DNA of 64,000 nt, taken from NCBI RefSeq assembly GCF_003667345.1, contig NZ_RCWF01000004.1, positions 1 through 64,000 of the forward strand. Direction: 5' to 3'. Below, in pieces: positions 36,948 to 46,179 of this stretch (positions within the stretch are counted from its first letter, which is position 1; every line of letters starts with the position of its first letter). The notes below the pieces were generated by a model. That model worked only from the letters and a program-made list of their open reading frames with translations, made no database searches and was not told where the DNA came from. Source of the DNA: Poseidonibacter antarcticus. GTDB lineage: Bacteria > Campylobacterota > Campylobacteria > Campylobacterales > Arcobacteraceae. Position numbers and translations under genes: made by a program.

Positions 36948-37749
36948 CTTGTTGAGGGTAAGGAATTGAAATTCCTTCTTTATCAAATCTTAATTTAACT
37001 TGTTCTGTTAAGGCAAATTTTACAGCCCAATAATCAGGAGTATTAACCCAAGCACGAACAACAAAATTAACAGAAGAATCAGCTAATTCTGAAACTGCAA
37101 CTGTTAAACCTTTATTTTGAATGATTCTATCTTCACTTTCTAAAATATTAGTTAATAACTCTTTTGTTTTTTTAATATCATCTTCATAACCAATACCAAC
37201 AAGTAAATCAACTCTTCTTGTAGGATTAGCATTTACGTTTACAATAGTCCCTGATGTAATTGCACCATTTGGAACAATCATTTTTTGGTTATCACCTGTA
37301 ATAATAATTGAGCTAAATATTGATATTTCTTTTACACTTCCTGAAACACCAGCAACTGTAACAAAATCACCTACTTTAAAAGGTTTAAACATAATCAACA
37401 TTACACCTGAAGCAAAATTACCAAGTGAATCTTTAAGTGCAAGACCAATAGCTAAACCAGCAGCCCCTAGTATTGCAAAGAAAGATGTAGTTTCTACACC
37501 AACTTTTGATAAAGCTGTTAAAACAACAACAATCATTAAAATATAATAAATTATACTTTCAAAGAATTTAACTAAAGTTACATCAATACTATTTGTTTTA
37601 TTTAATAAAAGAACAACTACATTTGTAATTTTTCTAGCTATCCATTTACCAATAATAAATATTGCAATTGCAATAAGAAAATTAATTGCATAAGGTATAA
37701 CACTCTGCACTATACCTTGTATTTTTTCCTGATCAAAATATTCGTTCAT
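36922..37749 (-). CDS. mscS: Small-conductance mechanosensitive channel MscS
   Basis: A 275-residue channel. Three N-terminal helices; the pore helix reads FAILGAAGLAIGLALKDSLGNFASG, given here only as position about 92-116, and is followed by the KPFKVGDFV beta domain and a C-terminal alpha/beta domain. It releases osmolytes upon membrane tension. It lies between proS and cca and overlaps cca. Confidence 0.93.
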   Translation of the reverse strand: MNEYFDQEKIQGIVQSVIPYAINFLIAIAIFIIGKWIARKITNVVVLLLNKTNSIDVTLVKFFESIIYYILMIVVVLTALSKVGVETTSFFAILGAAGLAIGLALKDSLGNFASGVMLIMFKPFKVGDFVTVAGVSGSVKEISIFSSIIITGDNQKMIVPNGAITSGTIVNVNANPTRRVDLLVGIGYEDDIKKTKELLTNILESEDRIIQNKGLTVAVSELADSSVNFVVRAWVNTPDYWAVKFALTEQVKLRFDKEGISIPYPQQDVHIHNQA

Positions 37750-37764
37750 TTTTTATTTTCCTAT

Positions 37765-39486
37765 TTATATTAATTTTTGTAATGTTGATACAACATCATC
37801 AATTGAAACTTCAATTTTTTCTGCTGTATTTTTTCTATCTACAATTTCTACTAATCCATCTTGTAATTTTTTACCAACTACAACTGCATAAGGAAAACCA
37901 ATTAGTTCAAAATCACCCATTTTAAAACCAAATCTTTCTTTTTTTCTATCATCAATTATTGTTGAGATTCCTGCATTTTTTAAATCTTCATAGATTTTTA
38001 ATCCTGCATTTAATTCATCTTCTTTTTTTGCACTAGATACAATTACATCAACCATAAAAGGAGTTGTAGTTTTAGTCCAGATACAACCTTTATCATCATG
38101 ATTTTGTTCAATTACAGCTGCTACTAATCTAGAAATTCCAATACCGTAACATCCCATAATAAAAGATTGTGCTTTTCCATTTTGATCTAAAAATTTAGCA
38201 TCCATTTCTTCACTATATTTATTTCCTAATTGGAAAATGTGTCCAGCTTCAATACCTTTAGTATACTCTAATTTTCCACCACAACAAGAACAAATATCAC
38301 CTTCTTGAACAGCAATTAAATCAGCATATTTAGCATCTTTTAATAATGATAAATCTGTATTTACTAAATGATAATCTTCTTCATTAGCACCACATGCTAA
38401 TCCTTTTTCATTTTCTAATTCACTATCAATTACAAATTTAATTCCTTCAGGTAAATTAAATGGTCCACAATAACCAGGAGTTAAACCTGCATCTTTTAGT
38501 TCATCTTCACTAATATCAGCTAATTCTAAAGCACCAATACTATTACAAGCTTTTGTTTCTTCTAATTCATCATCACCTCTTACAAAGAAAATAACAGCTT
38601 CGCTACTTTTTTCATAAACAGCTCTTTTCATTACTGCTTTAATATTTTGAGCTTTTGGAATATTTAAAAAGTTTGCTAAGTCTTCTATTGTTTTTAAATT
38701 TTGTGTTAAAACCTTTGACATAGATTCAGGTGCATCAGAATTTTCATACCAAGTAGGAACATCTTTTTTAGCTCTTGTAGCTGCTTCAATATTTGCACCA
38801 TATTCACAATCAGGACATACAACAATAGTATCTTCACCTGAATCAGCTAAAACCATAAATTCTTTTGAACCGCTTCCACCAATAGCACCACTATCTGCAT
38901 CAACAATTCTAAATTCTAAACCTAATCTATTATAGATTTTTTTATACGTTTCTTCCATAAGATTAAATTCTCTTACTAAATCTTCTTGTGAACTATGGAA
39001 AGAATAAGCATCTTTCATTAAGAATTCTCTTCCTCTCATAAGTCCAAATCTAGGTCTAGCTTCATCTCTAAATTTTAAATTTATATGATAAATATTAAGA
39101 GGTAAATCTTTATAAGAAGTAATTCTATTTTTTACAATATTTACAGCAGCTTCTTCATTTGTTGGTGATAGAACATACTCAGTACCTTTTCTATCTTTGA
39201 ACTTAAGAAGTTCAGATCCCATTTGTGTAGAACGACCTGATTCATCCCAAAATGATAACGGTGTAACAAATCCCATTTGAACTTCATTACAACCTGCATT
39301 GTCCATTTCTTCTTTTACTATTGCTTTTATTTTTTCAAGAACGATTTTACCAAGTGGTAAAAAATCATAAATTCCAGCACCAGTTTGATTGATAAACCCA
39401 CCTCTTATTAGATATTGGTGAGATGCTAATGAAGCATCTTTTGGAGCTTCTTTAGTTGTTGGCATAAATAATCTACTAAATTTCAT
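37765..39486 (-). CDS. proS: Prolyl-tRNA synthetase
   Basis: Class II synthetase of the bacterial type, 573 residues, with an inserted editing (YbaK-like) domain between motifs 2 and 3 (about 230-390). Motif 2 is seen in [17 protein letters not shown] and motif 3 in [13 protein letters not shown]. The C-terminal anticodon-binding domain is complete. Co-transcribed with hemA upstream. Confidence 0.97.
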   Translation of the reverse strand: MKFSRLFMPTTKEAPKDASLASHQYLIRGGFINQTGAGIYDFLPLGKIVLEKIKAIVKEEMDNAGCNEVQMGFVTPLSFWDESGRSTQMGSELLKFKDRKGTEYVLSPTNEEAAVNIVKNRITSYKDLPLNIYHINLKFRDEARPRFGLMRGREFLMKDAYSFHSSQEDLVREFNLMEETYKKIYNRLGLEFRIVDADSGAIGGSGSKEFMVLADSGEDTIVVCPDCEYGANIEAATRAKKDVPTWYENSDAPESMSKVLTQNLKTIEDLANFLNIPKAQNIKAVMKRAVYEKSSEAVIFFVRGDDELEETKACNSIGALELADISEDELKDAGLTPGYCGPFNLPEGIKFVIDSELENEKGLACGANEEDYHLVNTDLSLLKDAKYADLIAVQEGDICSCCGGKLEYTKGIEAGHIFQLGNKYSEEMDAKFLDQNGKAQSFIMGCYGIGISRLVAAVIEQNHDDKGCIWTKTTTPFMVDVIVSSAKKEDELNAGLKIYEDLKNAGISTIIDDRKKERFGFKMGDFELIGFPYAVVVGKKLQDGLVEIVDRKNTAEKIEVSIDDVVSTLQKLI

Positions 39487-39503
39487 TAATGTTTATCCTA
39501 TTT

Positions 39504-40796
39504 TTAATTTTTTGATAAATGTTCACATTTATATTGTTCAATGTTTTCATCATTATCTAATTCAAACATATTTTGTATTGTTCCTACAACAATATCACAT
39601 TCCATATTTTTAGAAATATTTTTTAATCTTTTTGAAGGAGTATGTAAATATTCAGTTATAACTGTTTGACAAAGTTTTCTTATATTTTCTTCATCTTCTG
39701 CTTTTATAAAACCTTTTTTTATTGCGTGTTCTACTTTTTTATCTATTACATTTTCAGCTTTTACATAAAGATTTTTTACAACAGGTTCAATATCTAAAGA
39801 CTTTAACCAATCATAAAATTCTAAAGACATTTTACTTACTATTGAATATGCAGTTTTAGCTTGAGTTGCACGTAAACTCATATTTTCATTTACAATATCT
39901 TGTAAATCATCTACTGAATATATTTCTAAACCGTTTTTATTAATATCATCAATATCACGAGGTACTGCTATATCAAACCAATGTCTAGCAAAATTAACAT
40001 CTGGTGTATTATTTTCTGTAATTATTGGATAAGGTGCAGAAGTTGCAGTTATCATAATAGGTACTTGACCTAATAATGTAGTTAAACTTTCATAAGGTGC
40101 AACATCAACATTTTGCTCAAAAGTATTTGCTAAAACTTGTGCTTTTTTAATATTCCGACTTGTTAAAATCACATCAAAACCTGAAGATAATAAGTGTTTA
40201 ATTGTTAATTCACTCATTTCCCCAGCACCAATTACAAGTGCTTTTACACCCTTAGTATTTTTTATAATATCTTTGGCTTTTGCAACTGCTGTCGAAGCTA
40301 CTGATACAGAACCTGTTCCTAATGATGTTGCATTTCTAACTGTTGCAGCACATTTAAAAGCATAATGCATAATTCTTGTAACACCTTGCGAACAATGACC
40401 TTTTGATTGTGAAAACCTAAAGGCATCTTTTAACTGTCCTACAATTTGCGTTTCACCAATTACTAGTGAATCAAGAGCAGAAGCTACTGAAAAAAGATGA
40501 TGAACTGCACCATCATTATCATAAATATCTGCACGTTTATATAAAAGTGCATAATCAACACCTGAGTATTTAGATAACTCTTTTAAAATTAATTTTGCAC
40601 TTGTATGTGCGTTTAAAGATTTTGTAATTATTTCAACTCTATTACAAGTTGATAATAAAACTGCTTCTTTAGTGAGATTATTCCCTAAAATTATTTTTAA
40701 AAACCTATCTTTATCCTCATCTGATCCAAAGGCTAGTTTTTCTCTCATTTCAATATCTGTATTCTTATGGGAAAAACTAATAATCAAATAACTCAT
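39504..40796 (-). CDS. hemA: Glutamyl-tRNA reductase
   Basis: First committed step of tetrapyrrole synthesis by the C5 route: reduces glutamyl-tRNA to glutamate-1-semialdehyde. 430 residues. The catalytic Cys lies in LLSTCNRVEI, followed by HLFSVASALDSLVIGETQIVGQ-type sequence near residue 85-106, the NADPH motif VIGAGEMSE and a C-terminal dimerisation helix. Its start abuts the polyprenyl synthase stop. Confidence 0.97.
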   Translation of the reverse strand: MSYLIISFSHKNTDIEMREKLAFGSDEDKDRFLKIILGNNLTKEAVLLSTCNRVEIITKSLNAHTSAKLILKELSKYSGVDYALLYKRADIYDNDGAVHHLFSVASALDSLVIGETQIVGQLKDAFRFSQSKGHCSQGVTRIMHYAFKCAATVRNATSLGTGSVSVASTAVAKAKDIIKNTKGVKALVIGAGEMSELTIKHLLSSGFDVILTSRNIKKAQVLANTFEQNVDVAPYESLTTLLGQVPIMITATSAPYPIITENNTPDVNFARHWFDIAVPRDIDDINKNGLEIYSVDDLQDIVNENMSLRATQAKTAYSIVSKMSLEFYDWLKSLDIEPVVKNLYVKAENVIDKKVEHAIKKGFIKAEDEENIRKLCQTVITEYLHTPSKRLKNISKNMECDIVVGTIQNMFELDNDENIEQYKCEHLSKN

Positions 40797-41696
40797 CTAA
40801 AACTCTCTCTCAATCATAGCCTTCATTATAAAAATTAAAGTATCACTATTTTTTTCATTTTTTACTGCTTCTATTGCTTCATTTCCAATATCTTTAGCCA
40901 TTTTAATTGAATCTTCTAAAGCATTTGTTTCGCTCATTTGTTTTTTAATCCAAGAAGATTCTTCTTCATTTAACTGTTTTTTATATAATTCTTCTAATTT
41001 TGATTTATCTTGTAATCTTTCATGTAATAAAAGATAAGGAATAGTAACTTTACCTTCAACAAAATCTAACATTGCAGGTTTACCTAAAGTTACACTATCT
41101 TGCGTAATATCTAAAATATCATCAATCATTTGAAATGCAAGACCTAAATTTCTTCCATAAAGTGCATATTTATCTTCATCTAAACCAGCTAAAATTGCTG
41201 CTGATTTTGCTGCTGCTTCAATTAATGATGCAGTTTTTTTATAAATCATATCATTATATTTTTCATATGAAGTATTAAAGCTATTTGTTAAATCAACATC
41301 TAACATTTCTCCAACACTTAAAAGTGTTACAGCATTAGAAACTGTAAAAGCAATTTTTTTGTCCATAAAAGTAAGCTGTGTAAAGGCTCTTGAATATAAA
41401 ATATCACCAAACATAATAGATGTTTTATTATCATAAAGTGCATTCACAGAAGGTTTACCTCTTCTTGTATCTGACTCATCTATAACATCGTCATGTAAAA
41501 GTGAGGCTGCATGAATCATTTCAACAATTGCACATAATTTTATACTCTCTTCATTTACACCTGCAATTTTTAGAATAAGCTTAGAACGTAACATCTTTCC
41601 AGTTGCTAGTTTCTCTAAAAGTTCTAAACTTTTCTTATCATTACAATCTCTTACAAACTCTTTAATTTGACTTTTTACAGCTTCTAACTCTTCCAC
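40797..41696 (-). CDS. ispB: Polyprenyl diphosphate synthase (octaprenyl type)
   Basis: Trans-isoprenyl diphosphate synthase, 299 residues. The first aspartate-rich motif reads LLHDDVIDESDTRRG, the second QMIDDILDI. Makes the quinone side chain, here most likely for menaquinone/methylmenaquinone. Chain length cannot be set with confidence from sequence. Directly upstream of hemA in one operon. Confidence 0.9.
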   Translation of the reverse strand: MEELEAVKSQIKEFVRDCNDKKSLELLEKLATGKMLRSKLILKIAGVNEESIKLCAIVEMIHAASLLHDDVIDESDTRRGKPSVNALYDNKTSIMFGDILYSRAFTQLTFMDKKIAFTVSNAVTLLSVGEMLDVDLTNSFNTSYEKYNDMIYKKTASLIEAAAKSAAILAGLDEDKYALYGRNLGLAFQMIDDILDITQDSVTLGKPAMLDFVEGKVTIPYLLLHERLQDKSKLEELYKKQLNEEESSWIKKQMSETNALEDSIKMAKDIGNEAIEAVKNEKNSDTLIFIMKAMIEREF

Positions 41697-41706
41697 TTAA
41701 CTTACC

Positions 41707-42009
41707 TTATGAATCTAATCTACAAATAATCTCACCCGTAAACTCAACGTATAAACCTTTTTTTACTGCGTTTACTTTTTCTTCATTATCAAATAAATAT
41801 TGTTTAATAACTTGATTAATCTCAAAGTCTTCACCTTTCCCTTCAGAAAGCATCAACTCTAAAATTGCAACTTTTTCAATTACTTTATCCCATTCTTCAT
41901 TTACAATATCTTCTGATGCTGTTCTACTTACATCAAAAAATTTTGATTTAGGACTTCCCATAAATATATCATCTTCATCTTCACTTAACCAATCATTAAA
42001 AACTGACAT
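41707..42009 (-). CDS. DUF2018-family protein
   Basis: A 100-residue acidic soluble protein, starting MSVFNDWLSEDEDDIFMGSP. It matches the small DUF2018 family of Campylobacterota. Lies between hisD and ispB-like genes in the operon. Function unknown. Confidence 0.8.
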   Translation of the reverse strand: MSVFNDWLSEDEDDIFMGSPKSKFFDVSRTASEDIVNEEWDKVIEKVAILELMLSEGKGEDFEINQVIKQYLFDNEEKVNAVKKGLYVEFTGEIICRLDS

Positions 42010-42041
42010 TTATTTTCCTTATTTTATTTATTTTATTAAAT

Positions 42042-43337
42042 TTATTTATCTTCTAATCTAACTCTTACAGATTTTGCATGAGCTGTTAAACCTTCTGTAT
42101 CAGCTAATAAAGCACAAGCTTCTCCAAGTTCATTTATAGCATTTTTTGAAAAGTTAATAATTGAACTTTTTTTCATAAAATTTTCTACATTTAATGGACT
42201 ATAAAATTTAGCTGTACTTCCTGTTGGAAGTGTATGGTTTGGACCTGCTATATAATCGCCAATAGGTTCAGGAGTATTTTCACCTAAGAAAATTGCACCT
42301 GCGTGTTTAATATATGGTAATAATTCAAATGCATTTGCTGTCATTACTTCTAAGTGTTCTGGAGCAATTTCATTCATAAGATCTATTGCTTCTTCAATAG
42401 AAGAAGTCACAATAATAGCTCCTCTATTTTCAATAGAAGTTCTAGCAATTGTTTCTCTTTTAAGCGTTTTAAGATACTTTTCTACTTCAGTACTAGTTTC
42501 TTCTGCAATTTTTGCATCACTTGTAATCATAATAGAACTAGCCATTTCATCATGCTCAGCTTGTGATAATAAATCAATTGCTAGGTATTTTGGTTTTGCA
42601 CTTGAATCTGCTAAAATTCCAATTTCAGAAGGTCCTGCAATCATATCAATATTAACTTCACCAAATACCAGTTTCTTAGCAGTTGCTACAAAAATATTAC
42701 CAGGTCCTGTTATTACATCAACTTTAGAAATTGTTTGTGTTCCATAAGCCATAGCTGCAATCGCTGAAGCTCCACCTACTTTATATACTTTTTTAATTCC
42801 ACAAAGGTGACATGCTGCTAATAATAATTCATTTACTTCATTATTAGGAGTTGGAGTACATACAACTATTTCTTCAACACCAGCAACAATTGCGGGAATT
42901 GCATTCATTAAAAGTGAACTAGGATATGCAGCTTTTCCACCAGGAATATAAAGCCCTGCTCTATCAACAGCTGATACTTTTTGACCTAAAATAGTTCCAT
43001 TTGATTCAAAATCAACCCATGATTTAGGAAGTTGTTTTTCATGATATTTTTTAATTCTATCATAAGCAGTATGTAATGCTGCTCTTAATTTATCATCTAT
43101 ATTATTATATGCATCTTCCATATCAGAAGTTTTTATTAGAAGCTCAGTATCTTCTTTTACTTCCCATTTATCAAACTTTGAAATATGTCTTTTAAGAGCA
43201 ATATTTCCTTCTTCTACAATTTCATCAATAATACCTGTAACAATTGAGGAAACACCTTTTATATCACTTTTTGCACGTGCAAGAATTCCATCAAACTCTT
43301 CTTTAAAATTTGAATCTTCTATATTAATTATTTTCAT
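42042..43337 (-). CDS. hisD: Histidinol dehydrogenase
   Basis: Last two steps of histidine synthesis: NAD-dependent oxidation of histidinol to histidine. 431 residues. The zinc and catalytic blocks are in place: VITGPGN, DMIAGPSEI, LLSQAEHDE, and the Glu-His pair in EIAPEHLE. The start abuts the aroK stop. Not in a his operon here, as is common in this phylum. Confidence 0.97.
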   Translation of the reverse strand: MKIINIEDSNFKEEFDGILARAKSDIKGVSSIVTGIIDEIVEEGNIALKRHISKFDKWEVKEDTELLIKTSDMEDAYNNIDDKLRAALHTAYDRIKKYHEKQLPKSWVDFESNGTILGQKVSAVDRAGLYIPGGKAAYPSSLLMNAIPAIVAGVEEIVVCTPTPNNEVNELLLAACHLCGIKKVYKVGGASAIAAMAYGTQTISKVDVITGPGNIFVATAKKLVFGEVNIDMIAGPSEIGILADSSAKPKYLAIDLLSQAEHDEMASSIMITSDAKIAEETSTEVEKYLKTLKRETIARTSIENRGAIIVTSSIEEAIDLMNEIAPEHLEVMTANAFELLPYIKHAGAIFLGENTPEPIGDYIAGPNHTLPTGSTAKFYSPLNVENFMKKSSIINFSKNAINELGEACALLADTEGLTAHAKSVRVRLEDK

Positions 43338-43847
43338 TTAAATTTGTCCTAATATCTCTTCAACAATATTTTCTAAGTCTTTATTTTCAACATCAATTAC
43401 AATATCTGATACTCTTTCATAATCACTTATTCTTGAGTTATATAATTTTGTAGCTTCTTCTAGATTTTGTAATAATGGTCTTTTCTTTAATTTTTTTTCT
43501 GCATTAGCACAGGCATTAATTCTGTCTAAAATACCTTGAAATGAAGATTTTAAATAAACTATTTTCCCAATACTATTAATATTTTCTTGTTTATAAAATC
43601 CACCACCAGTTGAAATAATAGTATTTGAAACATTATTTTCCAACCAGAGAGCTGTTTTCTTTTCTAAATTTCTAAAATAAGGTTCACCATCAAGCTCAAA
43701 AATTTTTTTGATTTTCCGATTTTCCATACTTTCAATTAAATCATCAGTATCAATCGCAAACATCGAAGATTTTTTTACTAATCCTCTTGCAATTGTACCC
43801 TTACCAACACCCATAAAACCTATTAATATTATATTGTTCTTTTTCAT
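43338..43847 (-). CDS. aroK: Shikimate kinase
   Basis: Phosphorylates shikimate in aromatic amino acid synthesis. 169 residues. P-loop GFMGVGKGTIARG (Gly replaces the more usual Ser after Lys), DTDDLIE for substrate binding, STGGGFY and the lid KKRPLL. First gene of the operon that continues to hisD and hemA. Confidence 0.93.
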   Translation of the reverse strand: MKKNNIILIGFMGVGKGTIARGLVKKSSMFAIDTDDLIESMENRKIKKIFELDGEPYFRNLEKKTALWLENNVSNTIISTGGGFYKQENINSIGKIVYLKSSFQGILDRINACANAEKKLKKRPLLQNLEEATKLYNSRISDYERVSDIVIDVENKDLENIVEEILGQI

Positions 43848-43889
43848 AGTTAGCGATTATATCTAAAGTTATGTAAAACTTTTATATCT

Positions 43890-44762
43890 CTATTTATCAT
43901 ATTTGTATTTATATCTTTGAAGCATTGAAATGTTGCCTAATAATCCACCTTGATGGATATATAAAATATTTTTTTCTTTTTGCTTTAAATGCTTATTTAC
44001 ACATAACCATCCAAGACAATCATAAAGAAAATCAAATTCAATATTTGTCTGTTTTTTCAATTCTTTATGTATTTCATAAAACTCTTTATAAAGTTTTCCA
44101 AAATGGTATTTCTTATCCATTTTTAAAATTGTAGGATGATTTTGTTCTTCTAATTGTAAAAATTGTTTTTCTAAATACTCACTATCTCCAACACAAGCAC
44201 AAGTAAGAACTTCAAAGGGTAGATATTTTTGTAAATATAAAGATGTAGTTCCTGTTCCTGATGGTAAAAAAATTTTTAGATTATCTTTATTTACTTGATT
44301 TGTTTGTTTTGCCCAAGATATAATCTCATCTGCTAATATTTTTATTCCATATTTAGCTTCTTTTAATGCTCCACCTTCTGGTATAAAAAGCGTATTTTCA
44401 TCAAATTTTAATGGAATATCATTTTCAATAATATTCATGCCATTTTCTAAAGCCTCTTTATAATTACCTATTGGATTTTCTTTTATATATGAAGCAATAT
44501 GATCAACATAATAATCAAACTTCCAGTTCCTAATTTTGCAAAGACAAGAAAGAGAATACATTGCATTTGATTGAGCAGAACCATGAGATACAACTTTTTT
44601 AATATTATTAAAATCATTTTGCAAAAAATAGTAAAACTTTCTAGCTTTATTTCCTGAAAAATTCTTATGTAATAAGTCATCTCGTTTTATAAAGAAGTTT
44701 TGATTGTTAAATGTGATTTGTTCTATTGGGGAATTTGTATAATTCATCCAAAATTGTACCAT
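43890..44762 (-). CDS. PLP-dependent ACC deaminase / D-cysteine desulfhydrase-family protein
   Basis: Fold-type II PLP enzyme, 290 residues, shorter than the usual 330. The PLP lysine lies in HKNFSGNKARK; VSHGSAQSNAMYSL and the phosphate-binding PSGTGTTSLYL follow, and GGLLGN ends the domain. True ACC deaminase activity is not assured: the family also includes D-cysteine desulfhydrases. It is divergent from exbB, its start lying 47 bp from the exbB start. Confidence 0.8.
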   Translation of the reverse strand: MVQFWMNYTNSPIEQITFNNQNFFIKRDDLLHKNFSGNKARKFYYFLQNDFNNIKKVVSHGSAQSNAMYSLSCLCKIRNWKFDYYVDHIASYIKENPIGNYKEALENGMNIIENDIPLKFDENTLFIPEGGALKEAKYGIKILADEIISWAKQTNQVNKDNLKIFLPSGTGTTSLYLQKYLPFEVLTCACVGDSEYLEKQFLQLEEQNHPTILKMDKKYHFGKLYKEFYEIHKELKKQTNIEFDFLYDCLGWLCVNKHLKQKEKNILYIHQGGLLGNISMLQRYKYKYDK

Positions 44763-44809
44763 CTATTAACAAAGTTTTTGTACAATTAGGAAAAAATTAT
44801 GGGGTAATT

Positions 44810-45289
44810 ATGACATTAATGGATTATATTGATAAAGGTGGAATCATTGTTTATATTCTAATTGCACTTAATACAATTGGTTTTACAATAATTTTTTGGA
44901 AATTTTTCACACTTCCTAGAAAAAATGCAATGTTAGCAAAAATTAAAAATAAAATAGATTTAGATAGTAAGTCAACTATATTTTCACAAATAGAATATGA
45001 AGTTAAAAAGCTTGAAACTGGACTAACTTTAATAAAAAATATTGCGACTATTGCTCCACTATTAGGTTTATTAGGAACAGTATTTGGTGTATATAAATCT
45101 TTTGAAGCTATTACAAAAAATGGTTTAGGAGATCCTACTATTTTCTCAAATGGAATTTCAATTGCATTGATTACTACAATTGCTGGGTTAATAGTAGCAA
45201 TACCTCATCAAATTGCATATAATCATTTTATTTCTATGCTTGATGGCATTGAGCTAAAAGCTAAAAAAGAAATAGTTGGTTCTAAATAA
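44810..45289 (+). CDS. exbB: ExbB/TolQ-family proton channel subunit
   Basis: A 159-residue membrane protein with three helices and the MotA/TolQ/ExbB motif (IATIAPLLGLLGTVFGVYKSF, cited by its position at about 82-103). Forms the proton channel with ExbD and energises TonB- or Tol-type transport. The ATG at 44810 is preferred: GGGG lies 7 nt upstream, and the 28 codons before it overlap the divergent gene. Confidence 0.9.
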   Translation: MTLMDYIDKGGIIVYILIALNTIGFTIIFWKFFTLPRKNAMLAKIKNKIDLDSKSTIFSQIEYEVKKLETGLTLIKNIATIAPLLGLLGTVFGVYKSFEAITKNGLGDPTIFSNGISIALITTIAGLIVAIPHQIAYNHFISMLDGIELKAKKEIVGSK

Positions 45290-45290
45290 T

Positions 45291-45680
45291 ATGAAAAGAA
45301 GAGAAACATTAGGATTAGATTTAACACCTATTATTGATGTTGTTTTTATTCTATTGATATTTTTTATTGTAAGTTCTGTTTTTAAAAAAGAAGAATTAGC
45401 ATTGATTCTTGACTTACCAAGCTCTAGCGCAAAAGAAATGGAAGTAGATAAAGATCAAGTTTTTATAGAACTTAGCTCTTCAAAACTTGCTATTAAAGGA
45501 ATTGAAGTATCTTTTGAGTCATTAGAAGATAATTTAAAAGAAATTGAAAATAAAAGAAAATCTGTAATAGTAAGAATTGATAAAAAAGTTGAGTACCAAA
45601 GAGTTATTAAAGTATTAGATTTACTTCAAAAATATGATTTAACTAACTTGGCATTGATTACCAATGAAGATAAAGAATAG
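45291..45680 (+). CDS. exbD: ExbD/TolR-family protein
   Basis: About 129 residues. One membrane helix (13-33) contains the proton-carrying Asp in LTPIIDVVFILLIFF; a periplasmic domain follows. Starts one base after the exbB stop; an earlier TTG inside exbB is less likely. No tonB gene is next to it. Confidence 0.9.
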   Translation: MKRRETLGLDLTPIIDVVFILLIFFIVSSVFKKEELALILDLPSSSAKEMEVDKDQVFIELSSSKLAIKGIEVSFESLEDNLKEIENKRKSVIVRIDKKVEYQRVIKVLDLLQKYDLTNLALITNEDKE

Positions 45681-45702
45681 GAATACTCTTTTCCTATTTT
45701 TT
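45676..45702 (+). terminator. Terminator after exbD
   Basis: AATAGGAA (45676-45683) pairs with TTCCTATT (45691-45698), followed by TTTTAT. The exbD stop codon lies inside the stem. It lies between convergent genes. Confidence 0.8.
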
Positions 45703-45708
45703 ATTTAT

Positions 45709-46086
45709 TTATTTTTCTTCATCACTTAATTTTGCATATTCTTCATCTGTAAATATTCTAGAAACTGTTATAAACTGATAACCTAAATCTATTTCTAATG
45801 AAAAAGAGTTACCAAAAGCACCTTTTTCTTCTTTAACGTCTATAGTTATATGAGAATGTTTAAAGTATTTAAATTGATCTTCTGCCATATAAAACTCTAC
45901 ACCACAAATTTCACCTAATTTAATATTTCTAGAAGGCATATAAAAATCACTTTTTGCATAACACATTGGAGCAGAGCCATCACAACATCCACCACTTTGG
46001 TTAAAAACCAATTCACCATGTTCTTTTTTTAACTCTTCAATAACTTTAGCAGCTGCATTAGTTACAGCTAATCTTTCTATACTCAT
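45709..46086 (-). CDS. DUF779 protein linked to aldehyde dehydrogenase
   Basis: A 125-residue cytosolic protein of the DUF779 family, with the family's Cys block FNQSGGCCDGSAPMCY near residue 30. Genes of this family are often found downstream of acetaldehyde dehydrogenase genes of the ExaC/AldB type, as here. Its role is unknown; metal binding by the Cys cluster is inference. A terminator separates it from the dehydrogenase gene, so its expression would need read-through or its own promoter. Confidence 0.85.
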   Translation of the reverse strand: MSIERLAVTNAAAKVIEELKKEHGELVFNQSGGCCDGSAPMCYAKSDFYMPSRNIKLGEICGVEFYMAEDQFKYFKHSHITIDVKEEKGAFGNSFSLEIDLGYQFITVSRIFTDEEYAKLSDEEK

Positions 46087-46120
46087 TTTAAATCCTTTTG
46101 TATTTTAAAGTATAACTAAA

Positions 46121-46156
46121 AAAAAAGGTATAGAAAATACTTTCTATACCTTTTTT
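46121..46156 (-). terminator. Terminator after aldehyde dehydrogenase
   Basis: AAAAAAGGTATAGAAA (46121-46136) pairs with TTTCTATACCTTTTTT (46141-46156) around ATAC. The stem is 16 bp with U-runs on both strands. Confidence 0.9.
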
Positions 46157-46179
46157 ATAATCTGTTTTAAGCTTAAGGC